From assembly GCA_024275215.1 (NCBI GenBank), contig JAJRZO010000532.1, positions 1 through 5,552 on the forward strand: DNA of 5,552 bases, read 5' to 3'. Shown piece by piece: positions 1-5,552 of the stretch. The notes below the pieces were generated by a model that worked only from the letters and a program-made list of their open reading frames with translations, was not told where the DNA came from and ran no database searches. The DNA comes from Candidatus Zixiibacteriota bacterium. GTDB lineage: Bacteria > Zixibacteria > MSB-5A5 > JAABVY01 > JAHJOQ01. Position 1 is the stretch's first letter. Each line of letters starts with the position of its first letter. The position numbers were made by a program, and so were the translations under genes.

Positions 1-33
1 CGAATAGATCAGCCACCTGAGCAGAAATCTCAT
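1..33 (-). CDS. Start of an unidentified gene, probable small membrane protein (partial, runs off left edge)
   Basis: Two adjacent ATG codons lie at the deacetylase stop: ATG at 36-34 overlaps the TGA by 4 nt (ATGA), and ATG at 33-31 overlaps it by 1 nt. A strong GGAGG at 43-39 stands 5 nt before the second ATG and only 2 nt before the first, so the second is preferred. The visible product is MRFLLRWLIYS before the window ends. Two arginines among hydrophobic and aromatic residues look like the start of a membrane helix. Small four-helix membrane proteins of the phage-holin-IV type often begin in a similar way, but eleven residues cannot decide the family. The overlap and the strong ribosome site argue that the gene is real and coupled to the deacetylase. 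Confidence 0.6.
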   Translation of the reverse strand, partial: MRFLLRWLIYS

Positions 34-866
34 CATGGCCTCCCAAGCCAGTCGTATGTTAAAGGAGCGAACATCCCAATTATACGGGCTTTGATTATCT
101 CAATCCAGAACAATCGTCCTCTCCTGAGTTTAATGCGCAACGAAAACCTGTTGTCAAATCTGTTCAACGGGATTCTGGGAATCGCATAAGCTTCCCGCCA
201 CATGGCAGGGTTTCCATTTGCTGTGCCAAATGCCGCCGCAAAACCCGCATCCCTGATTGCGCTTATAACAGACAAATCGTATCTCCCAAATGGATACGAA
301 AAGTAATTGTTGAAGTTCCCTGATCCTCTCCCCGTCTCTTCAGTCAGTCTTGCCTTAGTTACTTTAGTCAGGTCTGGATGCGTGGACGAATGTGATCCGA
401 TTAAGATCAAACCAGTATTAACCATCTCGCCAATCTGTTCACTGCTCAGGTGCCGCCGGTTGTTTCGTCGATAATCCCAGACAACTTCACGACCAATGCA
501 GGATGTCGGAATAAAAACAAGCGCTGGGATTGATTTTTCTACAAGCACCGGAAGAACATTTCTATACAAATTTTCCAGACCATCATCGAAAGTAAGAAGT
601 AGCGAATCAGGTTTTGGATCACGAAGGAATTCTTCCGGAGTGACAAATCTGTATCCGCAGGTTACAGCTTCATCGAGAAATGTCTTGAACATTCTTTTGG
701 AAATCGTACCTGCTGAAAGAAGTCCCGGGTTGTCCAGAACTTCGTGAATCAGGAAGCAATTCGGAATGTTCCTCGCATGGAAACGTAATCGGATAAACCA
801 GTAAATATATGATACAACGATCAGTGTAGCCAGTGAGGCAGCGATTATTATCGCCAGCGTTATCAC
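33..866 (-). CDS. Membrane-anchored polysaccharide deacetylase (NodB/CE4 family, PgaB/IcaB-like)
   Basis: A 277-residue protein predicted to remove N-acetyl groups from a GlcNAc-type glycan with a divalent metal; the substrate cannot be told from sequence. Residues 2-24 form a hydrophobic helix, likely an uncleaved anchor. Seen in order: IHEV with His41, the N-terminal motif that in PgaB/IcaB-type enzymes stands in for the usual C-terminal catalytic His; TFDDG at 92-96 (Asp94 base, Asp95 metal ligand); HSSTHP at 159-164 (metal ligands His159, His163); YPFG at 191-194; DAGF at 207-210; and a late PRIPL. No His follows residue 163, in keeping with the permuted type. The GTG start gives a 4-nt GTGA overlap with the M16 stop, and an in-frame TGA at 887-885 rules out any longer form. 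No good Shine-Dalgarno is visible, so translation probably depends on coupling. The stretch between HP and YP looks shortened. Family is sure; role is not. Confidence 0.9.
   Translation of the reverse strand: MITLAIIIAASLATLIVVSYIYWFIRLRFHARNIPNCFLIHEVLDNPGLLSAGTISKRMFKTFLDEAVTCGYRFVTPEEFLRDPKPDSLLLTFDDGLENLYRNVLPVLVEKSIPALVFIPTSCIGREVVWDYRRNNRRHLSSEQIGEMVNTGLILIGSHSSTHPDLTKVTKARLTEETGRGSGNFNNYFSYPFGRYDLSVISAIRDAGFAAAFGTANGNPAMWREAYAIPRIPLNRFDNRFSLRIKLRRGRLFWIEIIKARIIGMFAPLTYDWLGRP
39..44 (-). promoter_or_regulatory. Strong Shine-Dalgarno site inside the end of the deacetylase gene
   Basis: The minus strand reads GGGAGG here, within the Gly-Arg codons just before the deacetylase stop. It is among the strongest ribosome-binding matches seen at any junction in the window. 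Its spacing favours the ATG at 33-31 over the ATG at 36-34. It is the main evidence that another translated gene begins at the left edge. Confidence 0.65.
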
Positions 867-2137
867 TTCGACATGATATCCCAGTCAATCAGATCGATAA
901 AACCATCATCGACAGGCCCCAGGAACGCTGCCGCACATCGATTATGGTCGAAGACCTCATTAAGGGCTTTATTGACATCTTCGCGCGTTACAGCCTCGAT
1001 CTTCCGGACAGTGTCTTCGACTGAGATATAAGAGTTGTATCCAAGTTCGTGGCGAGCGAGTCGGTTCATCCTGCTGCTTGTTCCTTCGAGTCCAAGCAAC
1101 AGATTTCCTTTGAGCTGCTGCCGTGCCAGATCGAGTTCCCTGTCGGTGATACCATCGTCGCAAATTCTCCGCAGTTCTCTGAGGATCACATCACTGCTTT
1201 GTACAGCGGTTTTGTTGTCAGTGCTCATGCTAACACAGAATGTTCCGCTGTCCCTCAGGAAGTCCTGATATGTGTATACCGAGTAAGCAAGTCCGAGTTT
1301 CTCCCTCACAGCCTGAAACAGCCGTGATGACATCCCCGCTCCGAGTACATTATGGATAACAAGCAACGCGAATTTATTCGGATGCGTAAAACTATACCCC
1401 GGAAATCCGATACATATCTGCATCTGATTGGAGTTACGATGAGTTGCTACCTTCTTCGGTGAAGCTGTGTTTCCATAATGTGAGACCGCCGGAATGGGAT
1501 CCTGCTTTTCGAAATTGAGCTTCTGTTCAACGAGATCAAGAAGTTGCGCATGATCGACATTACCCGCTGCGGCAACGACAATCCGGCCAGCAGTGTAATT
1601 CTTGTTCTTGAATGACAGGAGTTTTTCGCGCGTCATCTCTGAGATGAGTTCGCGGGTCCCCATGATCGGATTGCCGAGGGAATTGCCATCCCAGAACGCC
1701 CTTGCGAAGAGATCATGAATGTGATCCGATGGAGTTTCAAACGCATCCTTGATTTCCTCGATGATTACATTACGCTCTTTATTGACATGATCTTCCTCGA
1801 ATAGAGAATCAGTCAGGATATCCAATAGTACATCGACTGCTACAGGCAGATGTTCGTCGATTACGCGAGCATAGTAGCAAGTTTGTTCGCGGCTGGTAAA
1901 TGCGTTGAGATTTCCGCCGAGTGATTCCAGTGCTGACGCTATCTCAAAAGCCGAACGCGTCTTCGTTCCCTTGAATGTCATGTGCTCGATAAAATGGCAG
2001 ATGCCGTTTTCATCAGGAGACTCGTCGCGTGAGCCAATGTCCACCCAGACGCCGACGGATGCAGAATGGAAATTCGGCAACGATTCACTCACGACACGCA
2101 CGCCATGCGACGTGATGCTCTTATTGTATATCACCAT
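863..2137 (-). CDS. M16-family zinc metallopeptidase (processing-peptidase-like, YmxG/MlpA type)
   Basis: A 424-residue single-unit M16 peptidase, the usual size for the bacterial relatives of mitochondrial processing peptidase beta. The inverted zinc motif HFIEH is at 48-52 (ligands His48 and His52, catalytic Glu51). The distal zinc ligand is Glu128 in VIIEEI, 76 residues after His52 as in yeast beta-MPP. The C-terminal half carries the VREKLGLAYSV block with Arg278 and Tyr285, the Arg/Tyr pair linked to substrate binding. All expected active-site residues are present, so it should be active, probably as a dimer forming a closed chamber. There is no signal peptide or membrane helix, so it is likely cytoplasmic. 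The ATG follows the pnp stop by 9 nt, with AAGGA at 2145-2141 just upstream; the 3-nt spacing is short, and the GTG second codon would be better spaced. Physiological substrates of this family in bacteria are poorly known. Confidence 0.95.
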   Translation of the reverse strand: MVIYNKSITSHGVRVVSESLPNFHSASVGVWVDIGSRDESPDENGICHFIEHMTFKGTKTRSAFEIASALESLGGNLNAFTSREQTCYYARVIDEHLPVAVDVLLDILTDSLFEEDHVNKERNVIIEEIKDAFETPSDHIHDLFARAFWDGNSLGNPIMGTRELISEMTREKLLSFKNKNYTAGRIVVAAAGNVDHAQLLDLVEQKLNFEKQDPIPAVSHYGNTASPKKVATHRNSNQMQICIGFPGYSFTHPNKFALLVIHNVLGAGMSSRLFQAVREKLGLAYSVYTYQDFLRDSGTFCVSMSTDNKTAVQSSDVILRELRRICDDGITDRELDLARQQLKGNLLLGLEGTSSRMNRLARHELGYNSYISVEDTVRKIEAVTREDVNKALNEVFDHNRCAAAFLGPVDDGFIDLIDWDIMSK

Positions 2138-2140
2138 GTT

Positions 2141-2145
2141 TCCTT
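2141..2145 (-). promoter_or_regulatory. Shine-Dalgarno site of the M16 peptidase gene
   Basis: AAGGA on the minus strand lies in the 9-nt gap between the pnp TAG and the M16 ATG. The spacing is 3 nt to ATG and 6 nt to the following GTG codon, so the true first residue may differ by one. Ribosomes ending pnp would stop next to this site, which suggests coupling. Confidence 0.5.
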
Positions 2146-2146
2146 A

Positions 2147-4327
2147 CTATCTGGATCTCTGATCGTATGGTTTTCGCGGTCCTCCCCTGCCGGGACCTCG
2201 TCGCCTGTCACGATTGTTGTTATGATCGTTACGCTCGACATAGCCCTCAGGCTTATCAAGTAGAGCTTTGCGTGAAAGTCGAATCTTGCCAGTCGGATCG
2301 ATATCGAGCACAATCACACGAACTTTATCACCGACGCGCATGACATCCTCTACCCGCTCAGTGCGACTATAGGCGATCTCTGAGATATGAAGCAAGCCGT
2401 CCTGATTCGGGAGAATCTCGACGAATGCGCCAAAGTCAGCTATTCTCTTGACAATACCTTCGTATGTCTTGCCGATCTCAGGCTCTTCAACTCTTGCAAG
2501 CACCATCTGCTTCGCCTTCTCGCCAGCTTCGCCGCCGACTGCCGCAATAAAGACTGTACCGTCATCCTCAATGTCAATCTTGGCTCCGGTCTCTTCAATT
2601 ATCGAACGGATAATCTTGCCGCCGGGACCGATCACATCGCCACTCTTCGATTGCGGGACCTTGAGAATTATGATTCTCGGTGCGTATGTCGAAAGTTCCG
2701 CACGCGGTTTGTCAATTGTTTTGTCCATCTCGTCGAGAATATGCAGACGTGCATCACGCGCCTGCTTCAAAGCAGTTCGCATAATGTCATGTGTAATGCC
2801 GGTCGCTTTCAAATCCATCGGGCATGCGCATATGCCCTCGCGCGTGCCCGTAACCTTGAAATCCATATCGCCGTAATGATCTTCCTGACCAAGGATGTCA
2901 GTCAGTATTGCAACTTTGTCGCCTTCCTTGATCAATCCCATCGCTATTCCGGCAATCGGGCATTTGATCGGAACACCTGCGTCCATAAGAGCAAGACTTG
3001 ATCCGCATACAGTCGCCATCGATGACGATCCGTTTGACTCTAGAATGTCAGAAACGATTCTGAGTGTGTACGGAAAACTCTCTTCATTTGGAATGACTTT
3101 CGCGACTGAGCGTTCAGCCAAAGCCCCATGACCGATTTCACGGCGACCGGGACCTCTCAGGAATCGACATTCACCGACAGAAAACGGCGGGAAATTGTAG
3201 TGCAGCATGAGCGATTTTTTCGTTTCACCCATAATGTCATCGATGCGTTGTTCATCAGCCTTTGAACCGAGTGTTACAGTAACAAGCGCCTGTGTCTGAC
3301 CGCGTGTGAAAATTGCCGAGCCATGTGTGCGCGGAAGATATCCGACTTCGCAGGTTATCGGCCTGACATCAGTTAAACTGCGTCCATCCATTCTCCTGCC
3401 TTCATCGAGAATACGTCTGCGCATGTCGGCCTGCTCGATTTCTTCAATGATAGCATGAACCTTGCGCTTACAGTCAGGGTATTCTTCTTCGAGTTCCTCA
3501 GTTGTTTTGTTGAGCAATTCATCGAACTTGTCACTACGCTCGTGCTTGTCCGCAATGAAGTTTATCTCTGGAATCACCGGCTCGACCTTAGCCTTGACTT
3601 TGGCGATGAATTCCTCATCAACCTCAGGTGGTATTATTTCTCTCTTTGGCTTACCGGCTTTTTCACGAAGCTGATCTATTGCAATGACTATTTTCTTTAT
3701 CTCCTCGTGGCCACATTCAAGAGCGCTGAGAAGATCCTCCTCGGATATTTCATGGCAACCACCCTCTACCATAGTAATAGCGTCTGCACTGCCGGCCATC
3801 ACCAGATTGATGTCAGATTCCTCGATCTGCTGTAGTGTCGGATTCACGACGAATTCACCATCGACACGGCCAATGCGAACACCTGCAATCGTAGTCTCGA
3901 ATGGGATATCCGAAATCACGAGTGCGGCAGAGGCTCCGATTAGTCCAAGAATATCAGAGTCATTCTCCTGATCCGAAGAAAGCACCGACACGAGAACCTG
4001 CGTTTCGCATCTGTAACCTTCCGGGAATAGTGGCCGGATCGGCCTGTCAATGATACGGCTCGATAGAATTTCTTTTTCTGACGGACGTCCTTCTCTCTTG
4101 AAAAAACCGCCCGGAATTTTGCCTGCCGCCGATGTTTTTTCACGGTAATCCACTGTCAGAGGGAAAAAATCCTGGTCGGTCTTTGGTTCTTTTTCCCCAA
4201 CGGCAGTGGCGAGAATCATCGTGTCTGCGTAACGAACTGTCACTGCGCCATGCGCCTGTCTTGCGACCCTGCCTGTTTCCAGTGTCAGAGTTTTTCCCCC
4301 GATTTCCAATTCGACTTGTTCAATCAT
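2147..4327 (-). CDS. pnp: Polyribonucleotide nucleotidyltransferase (PNPase)
   Basis: A 726-residue PNPase, which degrades RNA 3'-5' by phosphorolysis, releasing nucleoside diphosphates, and can add tails in reverse; it works as a trimeric ring in the cytoplasm. Domains: first RNase PH fold about 12-145 with FFKREGRPSEKE at 75-86; helical linker about 235-310; second, catalytic RNase PH fold about 320-540; KH domain about 552-612 with the GPGGK loop at 567-571; S1 domain about 617-688. Visible active-site residues are the phosphate-binding SNGSSS at 431-436, and Asp483, Asp489 and Lys491 in EDHYGDMDFK, matching E. coli Asp486, Asp492 and Lys494. Residues 690-726 form a basic Arg/Gly-rich tail. 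I chose ATG at 4327 over TTG at 4330 because AAAGG is 7 nt from ATG but only 4 nt from TTG. It follows rpsO by 37 nt. Confidence 0.98.
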   Translation of the reverse strand: MIEQVELEIGGKTLTLETGRVARQAHGAVTVRYADTMILATAVGEKEPKTDQDFFPLTVDYREKTSAAGKIPGGFFKREGRPSEKEILSSRIIDRPIRPLFPEGYRCETQVLVSVLSSDQENDSDILGLIGASAALVISDIPFETTIAGVRIGRVDGEFVVNPTLQQIEESDINLVMAGSADAITMVEGGCHEISEEDLLSALECGHEEIKKIVIAIDQLREKAGKPKREIIPPEVDEEFIAKVKAKVEPVIPEINFIADKHERSDKFDELLNKTTEELEEEYPDCKRKVHAIIEEIEQADMRRRILDEGRRMDGRSLTDVRPITCEVGYLPRTHGSAIFTRGQTQALVTVTLGSKADEQRIDDIMGETKKSLMLHYNFPPFSVGECRFLRGPGRREIGHGALAERSVAKVIPNEESFPYTLRIVSDILESNGSSSMATVCGSSLALMDAGVPIKCPIAGIAMGLIKEGDKVAILTDILGQEDHYGDMDFKVTGTREGICACPMDLKATGITHDIMRTALKQARDARLHILDEMDKTIDKPRAELSTYAPRIIILKVPQSKSGDVIGPGGKIIRSIIEETGAKIDIEDDGTVFIAAVGGEAGEKAKQMVLARVEEPEIGKTYEGIVKRIADFGAFVEILPNQDGLLHISEIAYSRTERVEDVMRVGDKVRVIVLDIDPTGKIRLSRKALLDKPEGYVERNDHNNNRDRRRGPGRGGPRKPYDQRSR

Positions 4328-4334
4328 CAATTTA

Positions 4335-4339
4335 CCTTT
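4335..4339 (-). promoter_or_regulatory. Shine-Dalgarno site that decides the pnp start
   Basis: AAAGG on the minus strand sits 7 nt before ATG at 4327 and 4 nt before an in-frame TTG at 4330. The spacing and the stronger start codon both favour ATG, making the protein one residue shorter than the longest reading frame. A second purine run (GAGGAAAA) lies slightly farther upstream. Confidence 0.6.
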
Positions 4340-4364
4340 GTTTTCCTCAGTTGCGCGCGCTCGA

Positions 4365-4634
4365 TTAGCGGCGGAGATCCAGCTTTTGAATCAGTTCGCG
4401 GTACGCTTCAATGTCTTTTCTCTTGAGATAATCGAGAAGCTTTCTTCTCCTGCCGACCATCCTCAAAAGTCCGTGGCGTGAATGATAATCCTTCTTGTGA
4501 TACTCCATGTGCAGAGTCATTTCATTGATGCGCTGCGTGAGCAGTGCAATCTGAACTTCCGGAGAACCGGTGTCCTTTTCATGCAGTTTGAAGTGGTCGA
4601 CGATCTGTGCCGTCTTTTCTTTCGCTAATGGCAT
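4365..4634 (-). CDS. rpsO: 30S ribosomal protein S15
   Basis: An 89-residue S15, exactly the usual length. S15 binds the central domain of 16S rRNA early in 30S assembly, helps recruit S6/S18, and forms a bridge to the 50S subunit. The diagnostic stretches DTGSPEVQIALLTQRI (21-36) and HKKDYHSRHGLL (46-57) are intact, as are His42, Asp49 and Ser52, the rRNA-contacting positions (Met counted). The end reads LDLRR where many bacteria have LGLRR. The ATG lies one base after the ribF TAA, and its Shine-Dalgarno is inside the last ribF codons, so the two genes are probably translationally coupled. S15 represses its own mRNA in several bacteria; any such element here would have to lie inside ribF or the start of rpsO. 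Confidence 0.98.
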   Translation of the reverse strand: MPLAKEKTAQIVDHFKLHEKDTGSPEVQIALLTQRINEMTLHMEYHKKDYHSRHGLLRMVGRRRKLLDYLKRKDIEAYRELIQKLDLRR

Positions 4635-4635
4635 T

Positions 4636-5552
4636 TTACTCCCTATCCATCAATATGCTTCTAATCTCTTTTTCATCTTGAGCAACTCGCTCGATCAACT
4701 TGTCAGTTGATTCGAACTTTATACTGTCTCGCGTCCTCGCAAGAATATCAACATCAACAGTCTTGCCGTACAGGTCTCCTGAGAAATCGAAGATGTTGAC
4801 TTCAAAATCGAAAATCGAACGATCCTCACTGATATACATCATTCCCGGCAACCAGTCATCCGATACACGAACCCTTGCGGCATATACACCGCATTTCGGA
4901 ATCAGCTTGTCGCGATGGACACGCACGTTAATCGTAGGATACCCGAACTTCCTGCCATTCCCTCTGCCCTTGACTACCTTGCCGGAAATCCTGAATGGAC
5001 GACCAAGCATCGCTATTGCAGAGGCAAAATTACCCTCGAAAAGTTCATGCCTGATTCGGCTCGAATGCACCGGCTCGCCATCGTAAAGAACTGGTTCGAG
5101 AATCCTGACTTCGTATCCGAATTCCTCCTTCTTCTCCATCAATAATGAAGCGTTACCTTCACGCTTCCGACCAAAAGTGTGGTTGTATCCAACCGACACA
5201 AATCTTACGCCGAATTTCCCGACGAGGATTTCACGGATATAATCCTCAGCCTTCAAAACGGCTAACTTAGTATTAAACTGAAAGAGTGCCAGATAGTCAA
5301 GTCCAATTTTCTCAAGGATGCGGACACGTTCCTCGTTAAGTGTCAGCAACGGTATCCTGCGGCTCGGCCTGAGGACTTTTGCCGGATGGGGCGTAAATGT
5401 CAGCAGTACTGAGGCGACCCCGAGCCTGTGGCTCGCATCGATAACGCCCTTGAGCAATTCCACATGACCCAGATGGATACCGTCAAATGTGCCCTGAGTC
5501 AGCGCAGTTCCTTCAGGGAACGCTTTTGGAGCATCGATATTCAGGTGTATTA
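4636..5552 (-). CDS. ribF: Bifunctional riboflavin kinase/FAD synthetase (5' end beyond right edge)
   Basis: RibF phosphorylates riboflavin to FMN and then adenylylates FMN to FAD in the cytoplasm. 304 residues are visible; only about 2-4 N-terminal residues should be missing, since the family is near 305-315 and the frame is open to the edge, beginning IHLNIDAPKAFPEG. The adenylyltransferase domain shows GTFDGIHLGH at visible residues 20-29 (nucleotide-binding HxGH), GYNHTFGRKREGN at 121-133, and HSSRIR at 162-167 (usually SSTxIR). The kinase domain shows GRGNGRKFGYPTIN at 195-208 with the PTxN motif, and Glu250 in EVNIFDFSGDLYGK as the likely catalytic Glu. A GTG at 5463 could be mistaken for the start, but it lies just after HLGH and would cut off the first active-site motif. 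The loop before Glu250 is short and lacks the usual GxRPT. It ends one base before rpsO. Confidence 0.96.
   Translation of the reverse strand, partial: IHLNIDAPKAFPEGTALTQGTFDGIHLGHVELLKGVIDASHRLGVASVLLTFTPHPAKVLRPSRRIPLLTLNEERVRILEKIGLDYLALFQFNTKLAVLKAEDYIREILVGKFGVRFVSVGYNHTFGRKREGNASLLMEKKEEFGYEVRILEPVLYDGEPVHSSRIRHELFEGNFASAIAMLGRPFRISGKVVKGRGNGRKFGYPTINVRVHRDKLIPKCGVYAARVRVSDDWLPGMMYISEDRSIFDFEVNIFDFSGDLYGKTVDVDILARTRDSIKFESTDKLIERVAQDEKEIRSILMDRE
4639..4643 (-). promoter_or_regulatory. Shine-Dalgarno site of rpsO within the last ribF codons
   Basis: GGGAG on the minus strand (AGGGAG with the preceding base) forms the final Arg-Glu codons of ribF and lies 4 nt before the rpsO ATG. The site therefore serves both as coding sequence and as ribosome entry, typical of coupled genes. 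Confidence 0.65.
4689..4717 (-). promoter_or_regulatory. Candidate RNA hairpin in the 3' end of ribF, upstream of rpsO
   Basis: On the minus-strand RNA, ATCAACT and AGTTGAT form a perfect 7-bp stem around the 4-nt loop GACA (core 4694-4711). After one bulged A (opposite position 4712) it continues for 5 more pairs, one of them G-U, giving a 12-pair stem. Its 3' foot overlaps a smaller possible stem, GAGC/GCTC at 4680-4692, so the two could compete. The hairpin lies about 54 nt before the rpsO ATG, inside the codons for FESTDKLIER. It could be a regulatory leader structure for rpsO, for example an S15-binding element, or a chance product of coding sequence. Structure is seen; function is inferred. 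Confidence 0.35.

Noticed and set aside
670..888. 72-residue minus-strand frame across the M16/deacetylase junction
   Set aside because: It overlaps both real genes out of frame and has no domain. The deacetylase frame there carries the anchor helix and known motifs.
2387..3001. 204-residue open frame on the plus strand, opposite pnp
   Set aside because: It lies wholly within the well-conserved pnp coding frame, has no recognisable domain, is rich in scattered Cys and His, and has no convincing ribosome site. It is a shadow of pnp codon use.
3455..3835. 126-residue plus-strand frame with Phe/Leu-rich, membrane-like composition
   Set aside because: It is the antisense of the acidic, Glu-rich linker and nearby region of PNPase: Glu codons (GAA/GAG) read in reverse give Phe/Leu/Ser. 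No independent support.
4328..4330. TTG as the pnp start codon
   Set aside because: The adjacent ATG is a better codon and has the better spacing (7 nt versus 4 nt) from AAAGG.
4353..4360. GCGCGCGC tract between rpsO and pnp as a terminator stem
   Set aside because: It is alternating and self-complementary with no loop and is not followed by a T-run on the minus strand, so it does not make an intrinsic terminator.
1..5552. Mobile element, CRISPR array, phage or defence island
   Set aside because: No direct repeats, terminal inverted repeats, transposase or integrase motifs, spacer-repeat pattern or composition break was seen. All genes fit one co-directional housekeeping block.

Overview
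This window is one tightly packed, single-direction gene block, with every supportable gene on the minus strand. Transcription runs from the right edge to the left. The order is ribF (riboflavin kinase/FAD synthetase, its first few codons beyond the right edge), rpsO (ribosomal protein S15), pnp (polynucleotide phosphorylase), an M16-family zinc peptidase, a membrane-anchored polysaccharide deacetylase, and the first 11-12 codons of another gene that leaves at the left edge. Junctions are 1 nt (ribF-rpsO), 37 nt (rpsO-pnp), 9 nt (pnp-M16), a 4-nt overlap (M16-deacetylase) and a 1- or 4-nt overlap (deacetylase-next gene). No stretch over 40 bases lacks a gene, and I see no convincing promoter or intrinsic terminator, so the simplest reading is one operon or part of one.

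ribF-rpsO-pnp is a widespread bacterial core cluster. RibF makes FMN and FAD, S15 is an early-binding 30S protein, and PNPase is a 3'-5' exoribonuclease. The added M16 peptidase and deacetylase recall Bacillus subtilis, where ylxY (deacetylase-like) and mlpA/ymxG (M16 peptidase) follow rpsO-pnpA, but here the last two genes are in the opposite order. The reason for keeping an envelope-type deacetylase with a translation/RNA-decay cluster is unknown.

The host is a bacterium with GC a little under 50% by eye and ordinary Shine-Dalgarno sites. Some RibF wording (for example EVNIFDF) resembles the Bacteroidetes/FCB side, and an uncultured FCB-type lineage is possible, but this is a weak guess. 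No rRNA, tRNA, CRISPR, insertion sequence, phage gene or integration site is visible.

This is mostly an ordinary housekeeping region, and I do not see a clear new system. The points most worth a second look are a 12-bp hairpin inside the end of ribF just upstream of rpsO, a divergent loop in the RibF kinase domain, the swapped M16/deacetylase order, the odd charge pattern and shortened core of the deacetylase, and the unidentified membrane-type gene start at the left edge.
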